Source of the DNA: Kitasatospora paranensis
GTDB lineage: Bacteria; Actinomycetota; Actinomycetes; Streptomycetales; Streptomycetaceae
Direction: 5' to 3'
Assembly: GCF_039544005.1 (NCBI RefSeq)
Contig: NZ_BAABKV010000001.1
Span: 5,952,001-6,016,000 of the forward strand
Length of the DNA: 64,000 nt
The translations under genes were made by a program, and so were the position numbers. Positions 44,463 to 54,330 of this stretch are shown here, one piece after another (positions within the stretch are counted from its first letter, which is position 1; the number at the start of each line of letters is the position of its first letter). Below the pieces are notes generated by a model, which saw nothing but the letters and a program-made list of their open reading frames with translations, was not told the origin of the DNA and did no database searches.

Positions 44463-47400
44463 TCACGAGATCTCGACGGGGTCGCCGATCGGGATCAGTC
44501 TGGCACGGTCGGCGAAGTTCATGATCTCCAACTGGGTCGCCCCGCCCGGCAGGTGACCCAGCACCGGGTCGTCCTGCGGCCCGATGATGCTCTCCTGGAT
44601 CCGGATCGGATCGCCGTGCGTCGGGACGGCGTAGCGCTGCACCAGCGACACGTCCGGCTTCCAGTCGGTGCGGATCGCCAGCCGGTTGCGGACGAACGCC
44701 TGGTCGGGCACGTCCTCGAACGTCCCGAAGCCGCCCGGACGGGAGACCGGCTGCCCCCGCGAGATCACCATGTTGAACGTCTCGCCCGGCCGTGCCAGCC
44801 GCGAGGTGATCGGCGAGCCGGGCACGTTGGGCGGCTCCCGCAGCGCCGGCGGCAGTGCCGCCCTCGCGTGCGGGGAGAGGCCGAGCGGGTCCGTCCAGGT
44901 GAGCGGGTTGTGGACGTAGCCGTCCGGGTTGGGCCCGGGGCCAGGCCCAGCGGGTCGGGGCTGACGTAGCGCGCGGTCTCCGGGTCGTAGTAGCGGTGGA
45001 CGTTGTAGTGGAGCCGGCTCTCCGGGTCGAAGTACTGGCCGGGGAAGCGCAGCGGGGTGTAGGTCGTGCTGTCCGCCGGCCACGTGGTGTGGCCCCACAG
45101 CGTGCTGGTGGCGCGCCAGGCGACGGTGTCGGTGGCCGGGTCCACGAGTTCGGTGGGGGTGCCGACGAGGTCGGTGACGATGGCGAAGAAGCGCCGGTCC
45201 ACCTGGCCCTGGGCGGTGACGGTCTCGGTCTGCGCGAGCGGGTGCAGTCCGTGGTGGTCCCAGCTGAGGGTGTGCGGCCCGGGCAGGTAGGGCGCCCGCG
45301 CGGTCTGCTCGCAGAGCGCGGCGCCGTCCCAGGTGAAGTCGGTGCGCTCGGTGGCGGTCGCACCGTCGGCACCGAGGCGCTCCTTGGCGATCCTGCGGCC
45401 GAACGGGTCGTAGCGGTAGCGCCAGCGGGTGCCGTCGGGCGTGGTGAGGTGGGTGAGCCGGTCCTCGGCGTCCCAGGTGTACTGCCAGCTGTCGGGCTTG
45501 CGCGAGAGCCGGGTGACCTGGCGGAGCGTGGTGCGGCCGGCGGCGTCGTGCTCGTAGCGGACGCGGCCCGCGCCGACCAGCTGCGTCCCCTCGTAGCTGC
45601 GGGCCCCGACGGCGGCCGCGGTGGCCCCGGTGGCGGGCCAGTGGGCGTCGGTGACGTTGCCGACCGCGTCGTAGGCGTAGCGCTCGCTCCAGTCCGCGGC
45701 GGTGACCGCGGTGACCCGGCCGGCCCGGTCGAGGTCGAAGGTGCGGCTACCGGTGAGCAGGTCCTCCGTCGCGGTCAGGTGGCCGTCGGCGCGGTACGTC
45801 CAGCCGCGCTGCTGCAGGACACCGGCGGGGGTACTGACCCGCCGTCCGGTGAGGCGGTGGCGGCTGTCCCGGACTTCGGCCACGGTGAGGTGGTCCGCGT
45901 AGGTGCGCTCCACCTCGCGGCCCGCGGCGTCGTGCGCGAAGCCGACCCCGCCGCCGGCCGTGGACAGCGCCGCGGGGCGGCCGGCCGCGTCGTACGTCCA
46001 GGCGCTGGTGTGGCCGGCCGGGGTGGTGCGGTGGGTCGTCCGGCCGAGCGGGTCGCGCCGGTGGGTGAGGGTGCGTCCGTTGACGGTCTCGGTGAGCAGC
46101 CGGCCGAGCGCGTCGTGGGTGCGGGTGACCTCGGCGTCGGGGCCGACGGCCCTGGCCAGGTTGCCCGCCGCGTCGTAGTCGAAGGTGGTGAGGCTGCCGT
46201 CGGCGTCCTTGGCGGTCAGCCGGTCCAGCAGGTCGTGCCGGTAGCCCGTCCGCCGGCCGAGCGGGTCGACCGTCCCCGTGATGCGCCCCGCCGCGTCGAA
46301 CTCGTAGGCGAGCGCCCGGCCCTGGAAGTCGCTCTCGCCGATCAGCCGCCCTGCCGGGTCGTAGCGGTAGCTCCACTGCCGGCCGAGCGGGTCGGTGACG
46401 CCGACCAGCTGCATGTGGGCGTCGTGGGTGAACGTGGTGCGGGCGCCGTCGGGCCCGGTGCGGGCGGCGAGGGTCTCGAAGTGGGTGTACTCCCAGGCGG
46501 TGGTGCGGCCGACGGGGTCGGTGCGGGTGAGGCAGTTGCCCTCGCCGTCGTACGTCCAGCTCTCGGTGGCGCCGTCGGGGGTGGTCCGGGAGGCGGGGCG
46601 GCCCTCCACCGTCCAGCTCAGCCGGGTGACGGCGCCGAGCGGGTCGGTGATGGCGACGGTGCGGCCGAAGGCGTCGCGGTCGTAGCGGGTGACGGCCCCG
46701 GTCGGGTCGGTGACCTCGGCCGGGAGACCGGCCGGGGTGCAGCGCACCCGCGTCGTGTGGCCGAGCGCGTCGGTGACGGCGGCCAGGTGGCCCGCGGCGT
46801 CGTAGGCGAAGAACGTGGTGGCGCCGGCCGGGTCGGTGAGCGAGGTGTGCCGTCCGGCCTCGTCGTACGTCTGGCGCCAGGTCGCCCCGCCGGGTTCGGT
46901 GACGGTCTCGGGCAGGCTCAGCCCCGCAGCGTAGGTGACCGTGGCCCGTTCGCCGTCGGGGCGGGTGATGCTGGCGAGGTCGCCGGCGCCGTCGTACTGG
47001 TAGCGGGTGGTGCGGCCCAGGGGGTCGGTCTCGGCGAGGAGGCGGTCGTAGGGGTCGCGTTCGTAGTGGGTGGTGTGGCCGAGCGGGTCGGTGATCGCGG
47101 TGATCCGGGCGTGGTCGTCGACCAGGTAGGCGGTGGTGTGCCCGAGGGCGTTGGTCTCGGTGTGGGTGCGCAGTCGGGTGGCCGGGTCGGGGTCGCCGTA
47201 GGTGAAGTGGAAGCGCAGGGCGCCGTCGGTGCCGCCCTCGTCGACGACCCGGTCGAGGGTGTCGTAGGTGTAGCGGTACTGGGAGTTGTTGCGGTCCGTC
47301 CAGGACAGCATCCGGCCGGTGGCGTCGTTGGCGAAGCGCATGGGCTTGCCGGAGGAGTTGTAGACGCTGGTGAGGTGGCCGTCGGTGTAGCCGTAGCGCA

Positions 47401-48279
47401 GCAGCATGGCGTCGCCGCCGCCGTCTGCGGCGTTGGCCAGACGCAGGGCGGTGATGCGTTCCGCGTCGACGGTGACCAGCAGCGTGTAGCCGCCGGAGTG
47501 GCTGATGGACAGGGGGTGCCGTCGGGGTCGTAGGCCAGGGTGTAGTGGCGCCCGTGCCGGTCGCGGACGGTGGTGAGGAGGGCCTCGGCGCCGTCGCCGG
47601 TGGGGGTGAACTCCTTGACCAGCCCGGTGGCCGGGTCGGTGACGGTGTAGCGGCCGGTGCCGGGGTCGAGGTCGAGTTCGTGGCGGGAGCCGGCGGAGGC
47701 GAACACCGGGTCGCCGGGTTCGGGGTGCGGGTAGGCCTGGGTGATCCGGTCCGGGCGGACGTGGACGACACCCTGCCCGTCGATCTCCAGGCGTTCGTCG
47801 AAGGTGCAGACCCAGCGCGGGCCCATCCAGCGGCCGGCCAGGTAGCCGGAGTCGAAGCTGCGGGTGAACTCCAGCGGCAGCGAACCGGGCAGGGCGGCGT
47901 CGACCTGGTCGATGTACATCCGGCCGGTCGCCATGTCGACCGGCTCACCGCCGCCGCACCGGGTGTCCTGCGGCCGTCCCTCGGTGCGCGGGCTCCGCAC
48001 CTGCTCCCGGCCGCGCCCGCGCGGATGCGAACCGCCGCCACGGCCGCCGCCAGCGCCGGAGCGCGGGTGCGGCAGGCCCTTGCCGCCCTCGCCGTGCAGG
48101 ATCCTCTCCAGGTCCTTCGCGTGCTCGGCGTCGATCTCCCGGGTGTTGTGCGCGACCTTCCTCAGGTTGTCGCCGGCCTGCCTGTACAGCTTGTGCACGG
48201 CCTTGCCCGCGTCCTCGGCGAGCGTCCTGCCGAGCTTCTGCGCCCCGTGCTCCAGCGCCTGGACGATCCGGTTGCTCAT
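44463..48279 (-). pseudogene. RHS-repeat polymorphic toxin, two frameshifts
   Basis: Restoring two bases gives about 1,272 residues. From ATG 48279: a helical N-terminal part (MSNRIVQALEHGAQKLGRTL), a DUF6531-like segment (GGEPVDMATGRMYIDQVDAALPGSLPLEFTRSFDSGY), about 35 YD/RHS repeats of the YDAAGR-x-T type, the RHS core (FPGQYFDPESRLHYNVHRYYDPETARYVSPDPLGL) and a roughly 135-residue C-terminal domain after NPLTWTDPLGLSP. The breaks are at plus-strand G runs 47512-47516 and 44931-44933; the second falls just before the toxin domain. Such proteins form a shell that delivers the C-terminal toxin to rivals. The gene overlaps the WXG100-like gene by ATGA, and a candidate immunity gene follows. 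Confidence 0.83.
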
Positions 48280-48998
48280 GCGAAGCTCACCCCGGCGAGC
48301 TTGGACCGGAACGCCTGCGCGTGACCGGCGACGGTCTCCGCGTGCCGGTGCATGGTCTGCGCATGGGACTCCAACGCGTCCGGGTCGATCCGGAATCCCG
48401 TCCCGCCCCCGCCACCGGACACGCCCAGCGCCGACTCCGCCGCCCGGAACACCATCCCCGACACCGCCCGGCCGACCACCTCCACCAGCGGGTCGACGGC
48501 GGCCTCCACGACCTGCCCGATGATGTACTGCTCCAACTGCTGCTCCAGGAAGTTGACGAGCTTCTTCGCCGCCTCCTCGATCAGCACCAGCGCCGCCTCC
48601 GCCGCGCCGAGCGTGGCCACCGCTGCCGCCTGGTCCGCCACGAACGCCGCCGCCAACGCGACCAGTTCGGCGATCGCCTCCAGCTTCATCGCCACGATCA
48701 CCCCGGCGGCCACGTCCAGGGCGCTCGCCACCACATGGCACGCCTGCACCAGCTCGTCCATGTGACTGCCCGACAGTTCGGACCACTTGGCGAGCAGCGC
48801 CTCGTACGACGCGCCCTGGTACGCCTCGGACAGCGCATGGATCGTCGCCGTCGACTCCCGGTGCGCCGCCTCGATGTTCTCGGCGAACTCCTTGACGTGC
48901 GAGCCGAACTCGCGGACCTTGTCCTCGTTCACCGAAGGCCAGTTGATCCCGATGAAGCCGAGGAACGACTCCACTTCACCGGGCAGTTCGATCGCCAT
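48276..48998 (-). CDS. WXG100/PPE-like secretion leader protein of the toxin cassette
   Basis: A 240-residue, mostly helical protein. The first 100 residues (WPSVNEDKVREFGSHVKEFAENIEAAHRESTATIHALSEAYQGASYEALLAKWSELSG) resemble the helical hairpins of WXG100/ESX-type substrates, with the W-x-x-x-x motif in SEAYQG-type variants. An Ala-rich hydrophobic centre (residues 95-150) and a second helical section (DPDALESHAQTMHRHAETVAGHAQAFRSKLAGVSF) follow. Proteins of this build sit in front of RHS toxins in streptomycetes and are thought to direct secretion by a type VII-like route. The stop overlaps the RHS start. Family membership is by pattern and context, not by a strict WXG. Confidence 0.72.
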   Translation of the reverse strand: MAIELPGEVESFLGFIGINWPSVNEDKVREFGSHVKEFAENIEAAHRESTATIHALSEAYQGASYEALLAKWSELSGSHMDELVQACHVVASALDVAAGVIVAMKLEAIAELVALAAAFVADQAAAVATLGAAEAALVLIEEAAKKLVNFLEQQLEQYIIGQVVEAAVDPLVEVVGRAVSGMVFRAAESALGVSGGGGGTGFRIDPDALESHAQTMHRHAETVAGHAQAFRSKLAGVSFA

Positions 48999-49132
48999 GG
49001 GTCCCCCGTCGGCTGTAGGCGCATCAGAACGTAGCCAAGCGGAGGCCCGAGCGCGAGATGCGTTGCCGGATCGAGTCGGGGTTCACCGGAACTGCACGCC
49101 GGGGGAGTCGATGGTCAAGCCGCGGTAAAGGC

Positions 49133-50326
49133 CTACAGCATCCCGGCGGCCGCGTCGACCATGCCGCGGGCGGTCTTGGCGTCGACGTACTCGCCGAGGG
49201 CGGTCATCACCCACTCGCCGGAGTACTGCCGGACGAGCTTGCACATGGCGGCGCCCGTCCGCGGCTCGGCGTGGGTGAGGTCGAAGCGGACGAGCTCCTC
49301 GCCGCTGCCGGCGTCGACGAGCCGGCAGTAGGCGTTCTTGATGTCCGTGAACTTCTGGCCGGAGAAGGAGTTGACCACGAAGACCAGGCCGCAGACCTCC
49401 GGCGGGACGCCCTCCAGGTGCACGGTGATCGACTCGTCGTCGCCCGCGCCGGCGCCGGTGAGGTTGTCGCCGGAGTGGGCGATCGCACCGTTGAAGATCG
49501 ACAGCTTCATGAACCAGGCCGTCTCGATCCGCTTGCGCTGCGCGTCGAAGGCGATGCACGAGGCGTCCAGGTCGACGTTGCGGCCGCGCCCGGCCGGCTC
49601 CCAGCCGAGGCCCATCCGGACGGCGGACAGGAACGGCTTGCCGCCCTTCTCCAGCGAGACCGAGCCGCCCTTGACCAGGTTCACCCGGCCCTTGTCGAGG
49701 GTCACCTTGGTCATCGACGGTGCGGCCGGGGCCGCCGCGGGGGCGGGCGGCGCGGCCGGCACCGGCGGGGCCGCGGAGACCGGCGGGGCCGCGGGCACCG
49801 GCGGGGCGGCCGCTGCCGCGGGCTCCTCCACCCGGACTCCGAAGTCGGTCGCGATCCCGGCCAGTCCGTTGTCGTACCCCTGGCCGACCGCGCGGACCTT
49901 CCACGTGCCGCCGCGGCGGTAGACCTCCACGACGACCAGGGCCGTCTCCCGGGTGAGGCGCGGCGGGGTGAAGGTGATCAGCACCTCGCCGGTGCCGGCG
50001 TCGCGGACCGTCGCGGTGGGCTCGGTGCCGGCGAACGTCGCGCCGGCCTCGTCCAGGCTGGCGGTGACCACGATCCGGTCGATGCCGGCCGGCACGGCGG
50101 CGGTGTCCACGGTGATCGCGTCCGGGCTGCCGGCGGCGGCCGGGCGGTGCGTGACCCCGGGGCCGTTCGGCGCGTTGAAGAAGACGAAGTCGGCGTCCGA
50201 CCTGACCTTGCCGGCCTCGGTCAGCAGCAGACCGGAGACGTCGAGAGCCTTGGGGGCGGTCACCTCGACCGTCACCCGGGCGGCGTTGATCGGGGCGTTG
50301 CCACCCTGGGTCAGGACCGTCGTCAC
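49133..50326 (-). CDS. Double-domain TerD family stress protein
   Basis: A 397-residue cytoplasmic protein of two TerD-type calcium-binding beta-sandwich domains. The first (residues 1 to about 170) has FVFFNAPNGPGVTHRP and GTEPTATVRDAGTGEVLITFTP. An Ala/Pro linker (PAAPPVSAAPPVPAAPP type, about 172-205) leads to a second domain with LDASCIAFDAQRKRIETAWF, SGDNLTGAGAGDDESITVHLEGVPPEV and RLVDAGSGEELVRFDL. TerD proteins act in tellurite and general stress responses and, in Streptomyces, in calcium-dependent development. Single-domain TerD proteins are about 190 residues, so this is a tandem form. Start GTG 50326; it is divergent from pepN. Confidence 0.9.
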   Translation of the reverse strand: MTTVLTQGGNAPINAARVTVEVTAPKALDVSGLLLTEAGKVRSDADFVFFNAPNGPGVTHRPAAAGSPDAITVDTAAVPAGIDRIVVTASLDEAGATFAGTEPTATVRDAGTGEVLITFTPPRLTRETALVVVEVYRRGGTWKVRAVGQGYDNGLAGIATDFGVRVEEPAAAAAPPVPAAPPVSAAPPVPAAPPAPAAAPAAPSMTKVTLDKGRVNLVKGGSVSLEKGGKPFLSAVRMGLGWEPAGRGRNVDLDASCIAFDAQRKRIETAWFMKLSIFNGAIAHSGDNLTGAGAGDDESITVHLEGVPPEVCGLVFVVNSFSGQKFTDIKNAYCRLVDAGSGEELVRFDLTHAEPRTGAAMCKLVRQYSGEWVMTALGEYVDAKTARGMVDAAAGML

Positions 50327-50472
50327 GATGCTCCTCCTCGCGCCTCGGCCGTGCCGAGTTCCAGCGCCCCACCCTAGGGCAACGGGCCGCCCGCCCGCCG
50401 GTGACCCGCGGTCGGCGGCGCCGTCCGCGCAACGGACTTGTCCGGGCCGCCGGGCTGGGAAAGCATGCGGGA

Positions 50473-52958
50473 ATGCCAGCTCTCCAACGAACCGAAGCCA
50501 CCGTCCGTGCCCACCTGCTCGACGTGCGCTCCTCCACCGCCGACCTCGACCTCACCCGCGGCGAACGGCTCTTCCGCAGCACCACCGTGATCCGGTTCGG
50601 CTGCACCGAGCCCGGCGCGGCGTCCTTCGTGGACGTCGAACCGGTGGCCCTGCTCCGCGCCGAACTCAACGGCAGGCCGCTCGACCTCGCCACCCTCGAC
50701 GGCAACCGGCTGCCGCTGCCCGGCCTGGCCGCCGAGAACGAGCTGCTGGTCGAGGCCGACATGGCGTACTCGCACACCGCCGAGGGCCTGCACCGGTTCA
50801 CCGACCCGGCCGACGGCGCCGGCTACGTGTACGGGTCGTGCGGCCCCGACCTGGCACCGAAGGTGTTCGCCTGCTTCGACCAGCCCGACCTGAAGGCCCC
50901 GTTCGCCTTCACCGTCACCGCGCCCGACGACTGGACGGTGATCGGCACCGGCGCCGCCTCCCGGCTCGCCGACGGCCGCTGGGAGATCGTCCCGGCCGGT
51001 CCGATCTCCAGCTACCTGGTGACGGTGGTCGGCGGGCCGCTGCACGCCGTGCACGACGAGCACGACGGCATCCCGCTCGGCCTGTACGCCCGCCGCTCGC
51101 TGGCCGCCGAACTGGACCGCGAGGCGGCGGACCTCTTCGAGGTCACCCGGGCCTCCTTCGACCGGCTGCACGGCCTGTTCGAGGAGCGCTACCCGTTCGG
51201 CGGCTACGACCAGGTCTTCGTCCCGGAGTTCAACTGGGGTGCGATGGAGAACCCGGGCTGCGTGGTCTTCCGCGACGAGATGCTGTTCCGCTCGGCGCCG
51301 ACCGACACCCAGCGCGCCATGCGGGCGATGGTGGTCTGCCACGAGATGGCCCACATGTGGTTCGGCGACCTGGTCACCATGGCCTGGTGGGACGACGTCT
51401 GGCTGAACGAGTCCTTCGCCGAGATGCTCGGCTACCGGATCGCCGCCGAGTCCACCCGGCACACCTCCGCCTGGACGGCCTTCTCCGCCCGCCGCAAGGG
51501 CTGGGGCTACGACGCCGACCAGCGCTCCAGCACCCACCCGGTCGCCGCGACCGCCACCGGCTCGGTCGCCGAGGCGCTCGGCAACTTCGACGGCATCTCC
51601 TACGCCAAGGGTGCCTCGGCCCTGCGGCAGCTGGTGCACTGGCTCGGCGACAAGGCGTTCTTCGCCGGACTCAACGCGTACTTCGCCGAGCACCGCTGGG
51701 GCAACGCCGACCTCGCCGACTTCCTCGCCGCGCTCGGCGCCGCCGGCGGCCGGGACGTGGCCGCCTGGGCCGACGCGTGGCTGCGCACCACCGGCGTGGA
51801 CGTGCTGCGGATCGAGACCGACGCCGACGGCGACGCCCTCACCGGCGCCGTCCTGGTCAACGACGGCAGCCGCCCGCACCGGGTGCGGATCGGCGTGTAC
51901 GACCGGGCCGGCGAGGCGCTGGTGCTCCGCGCCAAGCTGGACGCGGACGTCGCCCCCGGCGGCCGCACCCCGCTCCCCGAGCTCGCCGGCACGGCCCGCC
52001 CGGCCCTGCTGCTGCCGAACGACGACGACCTGACCTGGGCACTGATCCGGCTGGACGCGCACTCCGCGGCGACGGTGGCGGCCTCCCTGTCGGCCGTCCC
52101 GGACGAGCTCGCCCGCGCCGTCCTCTGGGAGCACGCCCGCGACCTCGTCCGCTCGGCCGAACTGCCCGCCGCCGGCTACCTCCGGCTGGTGGCCGACCAC
52201 CTGCCGGCCGAGAGCTCGGACGCCATCGTCGAGGCGGTGCTGCGCTTCGCCACCGACCACGTGGTGGGGCGCTACCTGGCCCCGGCCGACCGGCCGGCCG
52301 CGCTCGGCCTGCTGGGCGACACCGTCCGGGCGTTGCTGGCCCGCCCCGACGCCGGGGAGAGCCTGCGGATCGCCGCGCTGCGCGGCGCGGTGGCGACCGC
52401 CACGGGCCCGGCGCGGATCGCCGAACTCGCGGGCTGGCTGGACGGCCGCGACCTGCCGGACGGCCTCCCGTTCGACCACGACCTGCGCTGGGCCGGGCTG
52501 GCCGTGCTCGCCGCCGCGGGCGCGGTGGGCGAGGAGCGGATCGCCGCCGAACTCGCCGCCGACCCCAGCGACACCGGCGAGCAGGGCGCCGCCCGGGCCC
52601 GGCGGCGCTGCCCGCGCGGGCGGCCAAGGAGCAGGCCTGGCAGCGGATGTTCACCCCCGACGCGCTCTCCAACCAGCTGCTGACGGCGACCGCGGACGGG
52701 TTCTGGCGCTCGGGTTCGCCCGAGCTCCAGGCGGACTACCGGCAGCGGTACTTCGCGCAGATCCCGACGGCGGGGGAGCGCGGTGGCGCGGTCGCCAAGG
52801 CGCTCGGTGCCGGGCTGTTCCCGTCCGGCGCGGCCGAGCCGGACACCGTCCGGGCGGCCGAGGCCTGCCTGGCCCGCACCGATCTGGCCCCGGCGCTGCG
52901 GCGCTGCCTCGCCGACGAACTCGACGACCTGCGCCGGGCGGTGGCGCACCGGGCCTGA
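50473..52958 (+). pseudogene. pepN: M1 family aminopeptidase N, one frameshift
   Basis: With one base restored this is an 828-residue zinc aminopeptidase of the actinobacterial PepN type, removing N-terminal residues from peptides in the cytoplasm. Signatures are the exopeptidase motif GAMEN near residue 258 and the zinc motif HEMAHMW with NESFAE following at 18 residues. The C-terminal helical domain runs to DPSDTGEQGAARA, where the frame changes at a C run (52598-52600). The remainder, AALPARAAKEQAWQRMFTPDALSNQLL to LRRAVAHRA, is one frame over. Start ATG 50473. The intact C-terminal segment argues for a missing base, not decay. Confidence 0.88.
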
Positions 52959-52974
52959 CACCGGCCGGTCCGAC

Positions 52975-53017
52975 GCCGATGGGCCGCCCGGTCGGTTCGA
53001 CCGGGCGGCCCATCGGC
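52975..53017. terminator. Bidirectional terminator between pepN and cbtA
   Basis: Perfect 19-bp arms (52975-52993 and 52999-53017) with a 5-nt loop. Confidence 0.85.
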
Positions 53018-53031
53018 GGGACGGCGTGTCC

Positions 53032-53793
53032 TCAGTGCGCGGCTGCGGCCTCCGCGGCCGGCTCGGCCACGGCTGGCCGGGCGGGCGCCGGGTTCAGCAG
53101 ACGCTCGGCCAGATGCCCGAAGAGCAGCCCGAAGGAGGCCCAGAAGGTCAGCTGGATGGAGAGCGCGGCGACCCGGAACTGCCAGAGCAGCGTCGCCGGG
53201 AAGTCCTCCGGCACCTCGTTGATCGCGGGCAGGAAGGCGTAGGCCAGGCCGACCGCGACCGCGAAGGCGGCTACCGCCGCGACGGTGGCCCACCAGGTGC
53301 CGAGCCTCGGGGCGAGCCGTTTGCCGAGGATCACCGCGGCGACGGACAGCAGCACGCTGAGCGCCATCATCAGGAAGTACAGCGTGGTGCGCTTGCCGAT
53401 GGTCTCGGGATCGCCGACGGACGGCGGGTTGGCCGGGTACTTGAGGAACGGCACCAGGTAGACGGCGACCAGGGCGGTGCCGGCGAGCAGGGCGGCGGTC
53501 GCCCGCGGGGTGAAGCGACCGACCCGGCCGAGCGCGAAACAGAACGCCAGGCCGGCGATGCCGCCGAGCGCCACGCCGTACACCAGCACACCGGTGGCGA
53601 GGCCCGCGGTGGACTGCAGGGAACGGCTGACCAGTTCCATCCCGTGCTCGGTGGTGTGGGCGTCCTCGTAGGCGATGGCCGCGTCGACCCGCGGTTCGCC
53701 GAGCAGGTAGGCGACGACCAGGGCGATCAGGCCGGCGGCGAGGCCGGCGAGCATGCCGCGGACGAGCAGGGATCTGACGGAGACGGAGTTCAC
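53032..53793 (-). CDS. cbtA: Cobalt transporter subunit CbtA
   Basis: A 253-residue membrane protein with five to six helices in the CbtA pattern: VRSLLVRGMLAGLAAGLIALVVAYLLGEP first, then AIAYEDAHTTEHGMELVSRSLQSTAGLATGVLVYGVALGG, RFTPRATAALLAGTALVAVYLVPFLKYPANPPSVG and LLWQFRVAALSIQLTFWASFGLLFG. CbtA and CbtB form a predicted cobalt uptake system, usually under B12 control. The start is GTG 53793, 13 bp after the cbtB stop. A cobalamin riboswitch leads the operon, which supports a role in cobalt supply for B12 synthesis. The tail is Ala/Pro-rich. Confidence 0.92.
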   Translation of the reverse strand: MNSVSVRSLLVRGMLAGLAAGLIALVVAYLLGEPRVDAAIAYEDAHTTEHGMELVSRSLQSTAGLATGVLVYGVALGGIAGLAFCFALGRVGRFTPRATAALLAGTALVAVYLVPFLKYPANPPSVGDPETIGKRTTLYFLMMALSVLLSVAAVILGKRLAPRLGTWWATVAAVAAFAVAVGLAYAFLPAINEVPEDFPATLLWQFRVAALSIQLTFWASFGLLFGHLAERLLNPAPARPAVAEPAAEAAAAH

Positions 53794-53806
53794 GGTGTCC
53801 GCCGGA

Positions 53807-54030
53807 TCAGTGGCAGGGGAAGCCGAGCAGGTGCCGGCCGTCGTGCACCCACTCGTGCACGTTCTCGCCGGAGATCAGGGAGGTGGCGCCCTGCTCGGCG
53901 CCGACGAAGTAGATCAGGGCGAGCATCAGGATGCCGAAGAAGACGGCCCACGGCAGGACGGCCTTCACGGGAAGGGGGCCACCGACGGCGTGCTGGTCGG
54001 GGAGAGGGCAGGGGCGACGGACTGAGCCAT
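53807..54030 (-). pseudogene. cbtB: Cobalt transporter subunit CbtB, one frameshift
   Basis: With one base restored this is a 74-residue CbtB. It has a short N-terminal region (MAQSVAPALSPTSTPSVAP), one membrane helix (VKAVLPWAVFFGILMLALIYFVGAEQ) and a His-rich end (ENVHEWVHDGRHLLGFPCH), the likely metal-binding part typical of CbtB. The break is at a five-base run (53974-53978 on the plus strand); one more base gives VAPLPVKAVLPW. Start ATG 54030 has GAGGAGG upstream and follows the riboswitch. The two pieces are too small to notice unless the riboswitch and cbtA are seen first. Confidence 0.82.
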
Positions 54031-54074
54031 GGCAGGACCTCCTCGGGAACTCGCGTCCCGCTAGATGGTGCAGG

Positions 54075-54187
54075 GACGACGGCCCGGGTCTGACTTTCCG
54101 GCAGGCGCCCCGCTGGGGCGGTGACTGCCGGACTTACAGTGGCGCGACCGTGCCGGATTCTCACCGGGCTTCCGTCATGCCGTCGTC
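54075..54187 (-). ncRNA. Cobalamin (B12) riboswitch
   Basis: On the minus strand the sequence runs through GGAAGCCCGGTGAGAATCCG, GGCACGGTCGCGCC, the B12 box GCCACTGTAA (about 54134-54143) and AAAGTCAGACCC. The end helix pairs GACGACGGC (54179-54187) with GCCGTCGTC (54075-54083). These are the conserved core elements in the right order and spacing. The cbtB ribosome-binding site lies 35 bases beyond, and CGGGA/TCCCG arms just before it could take part in translational control. High cobalamin should switch off cbtBA. Confidence 0.93.
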
Positions 54188-54330
54188 ATGTCGACCTGAA
54201 GGTACCGTCACTCGGGTCGCCCGCCAAGGGCGTGCGCAGGGAGCACAGCGCCGCGCCGGCCGGCGGCGTGCGCCGGGGGCCGGGCGGATCCGGCTGTGCG
54301 GCAGGGGAGTTGGCGAGGGAGGAGCAGCCG

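Noticed and set aside
45000..47500. Periodic similarity that could be taken as a DNA tandem repeat or CRISPR array
   Set aside because: The period is at protein level (YD/RHS repeats of about 20 residues); the DNA copies are divergent and there are no spacers.
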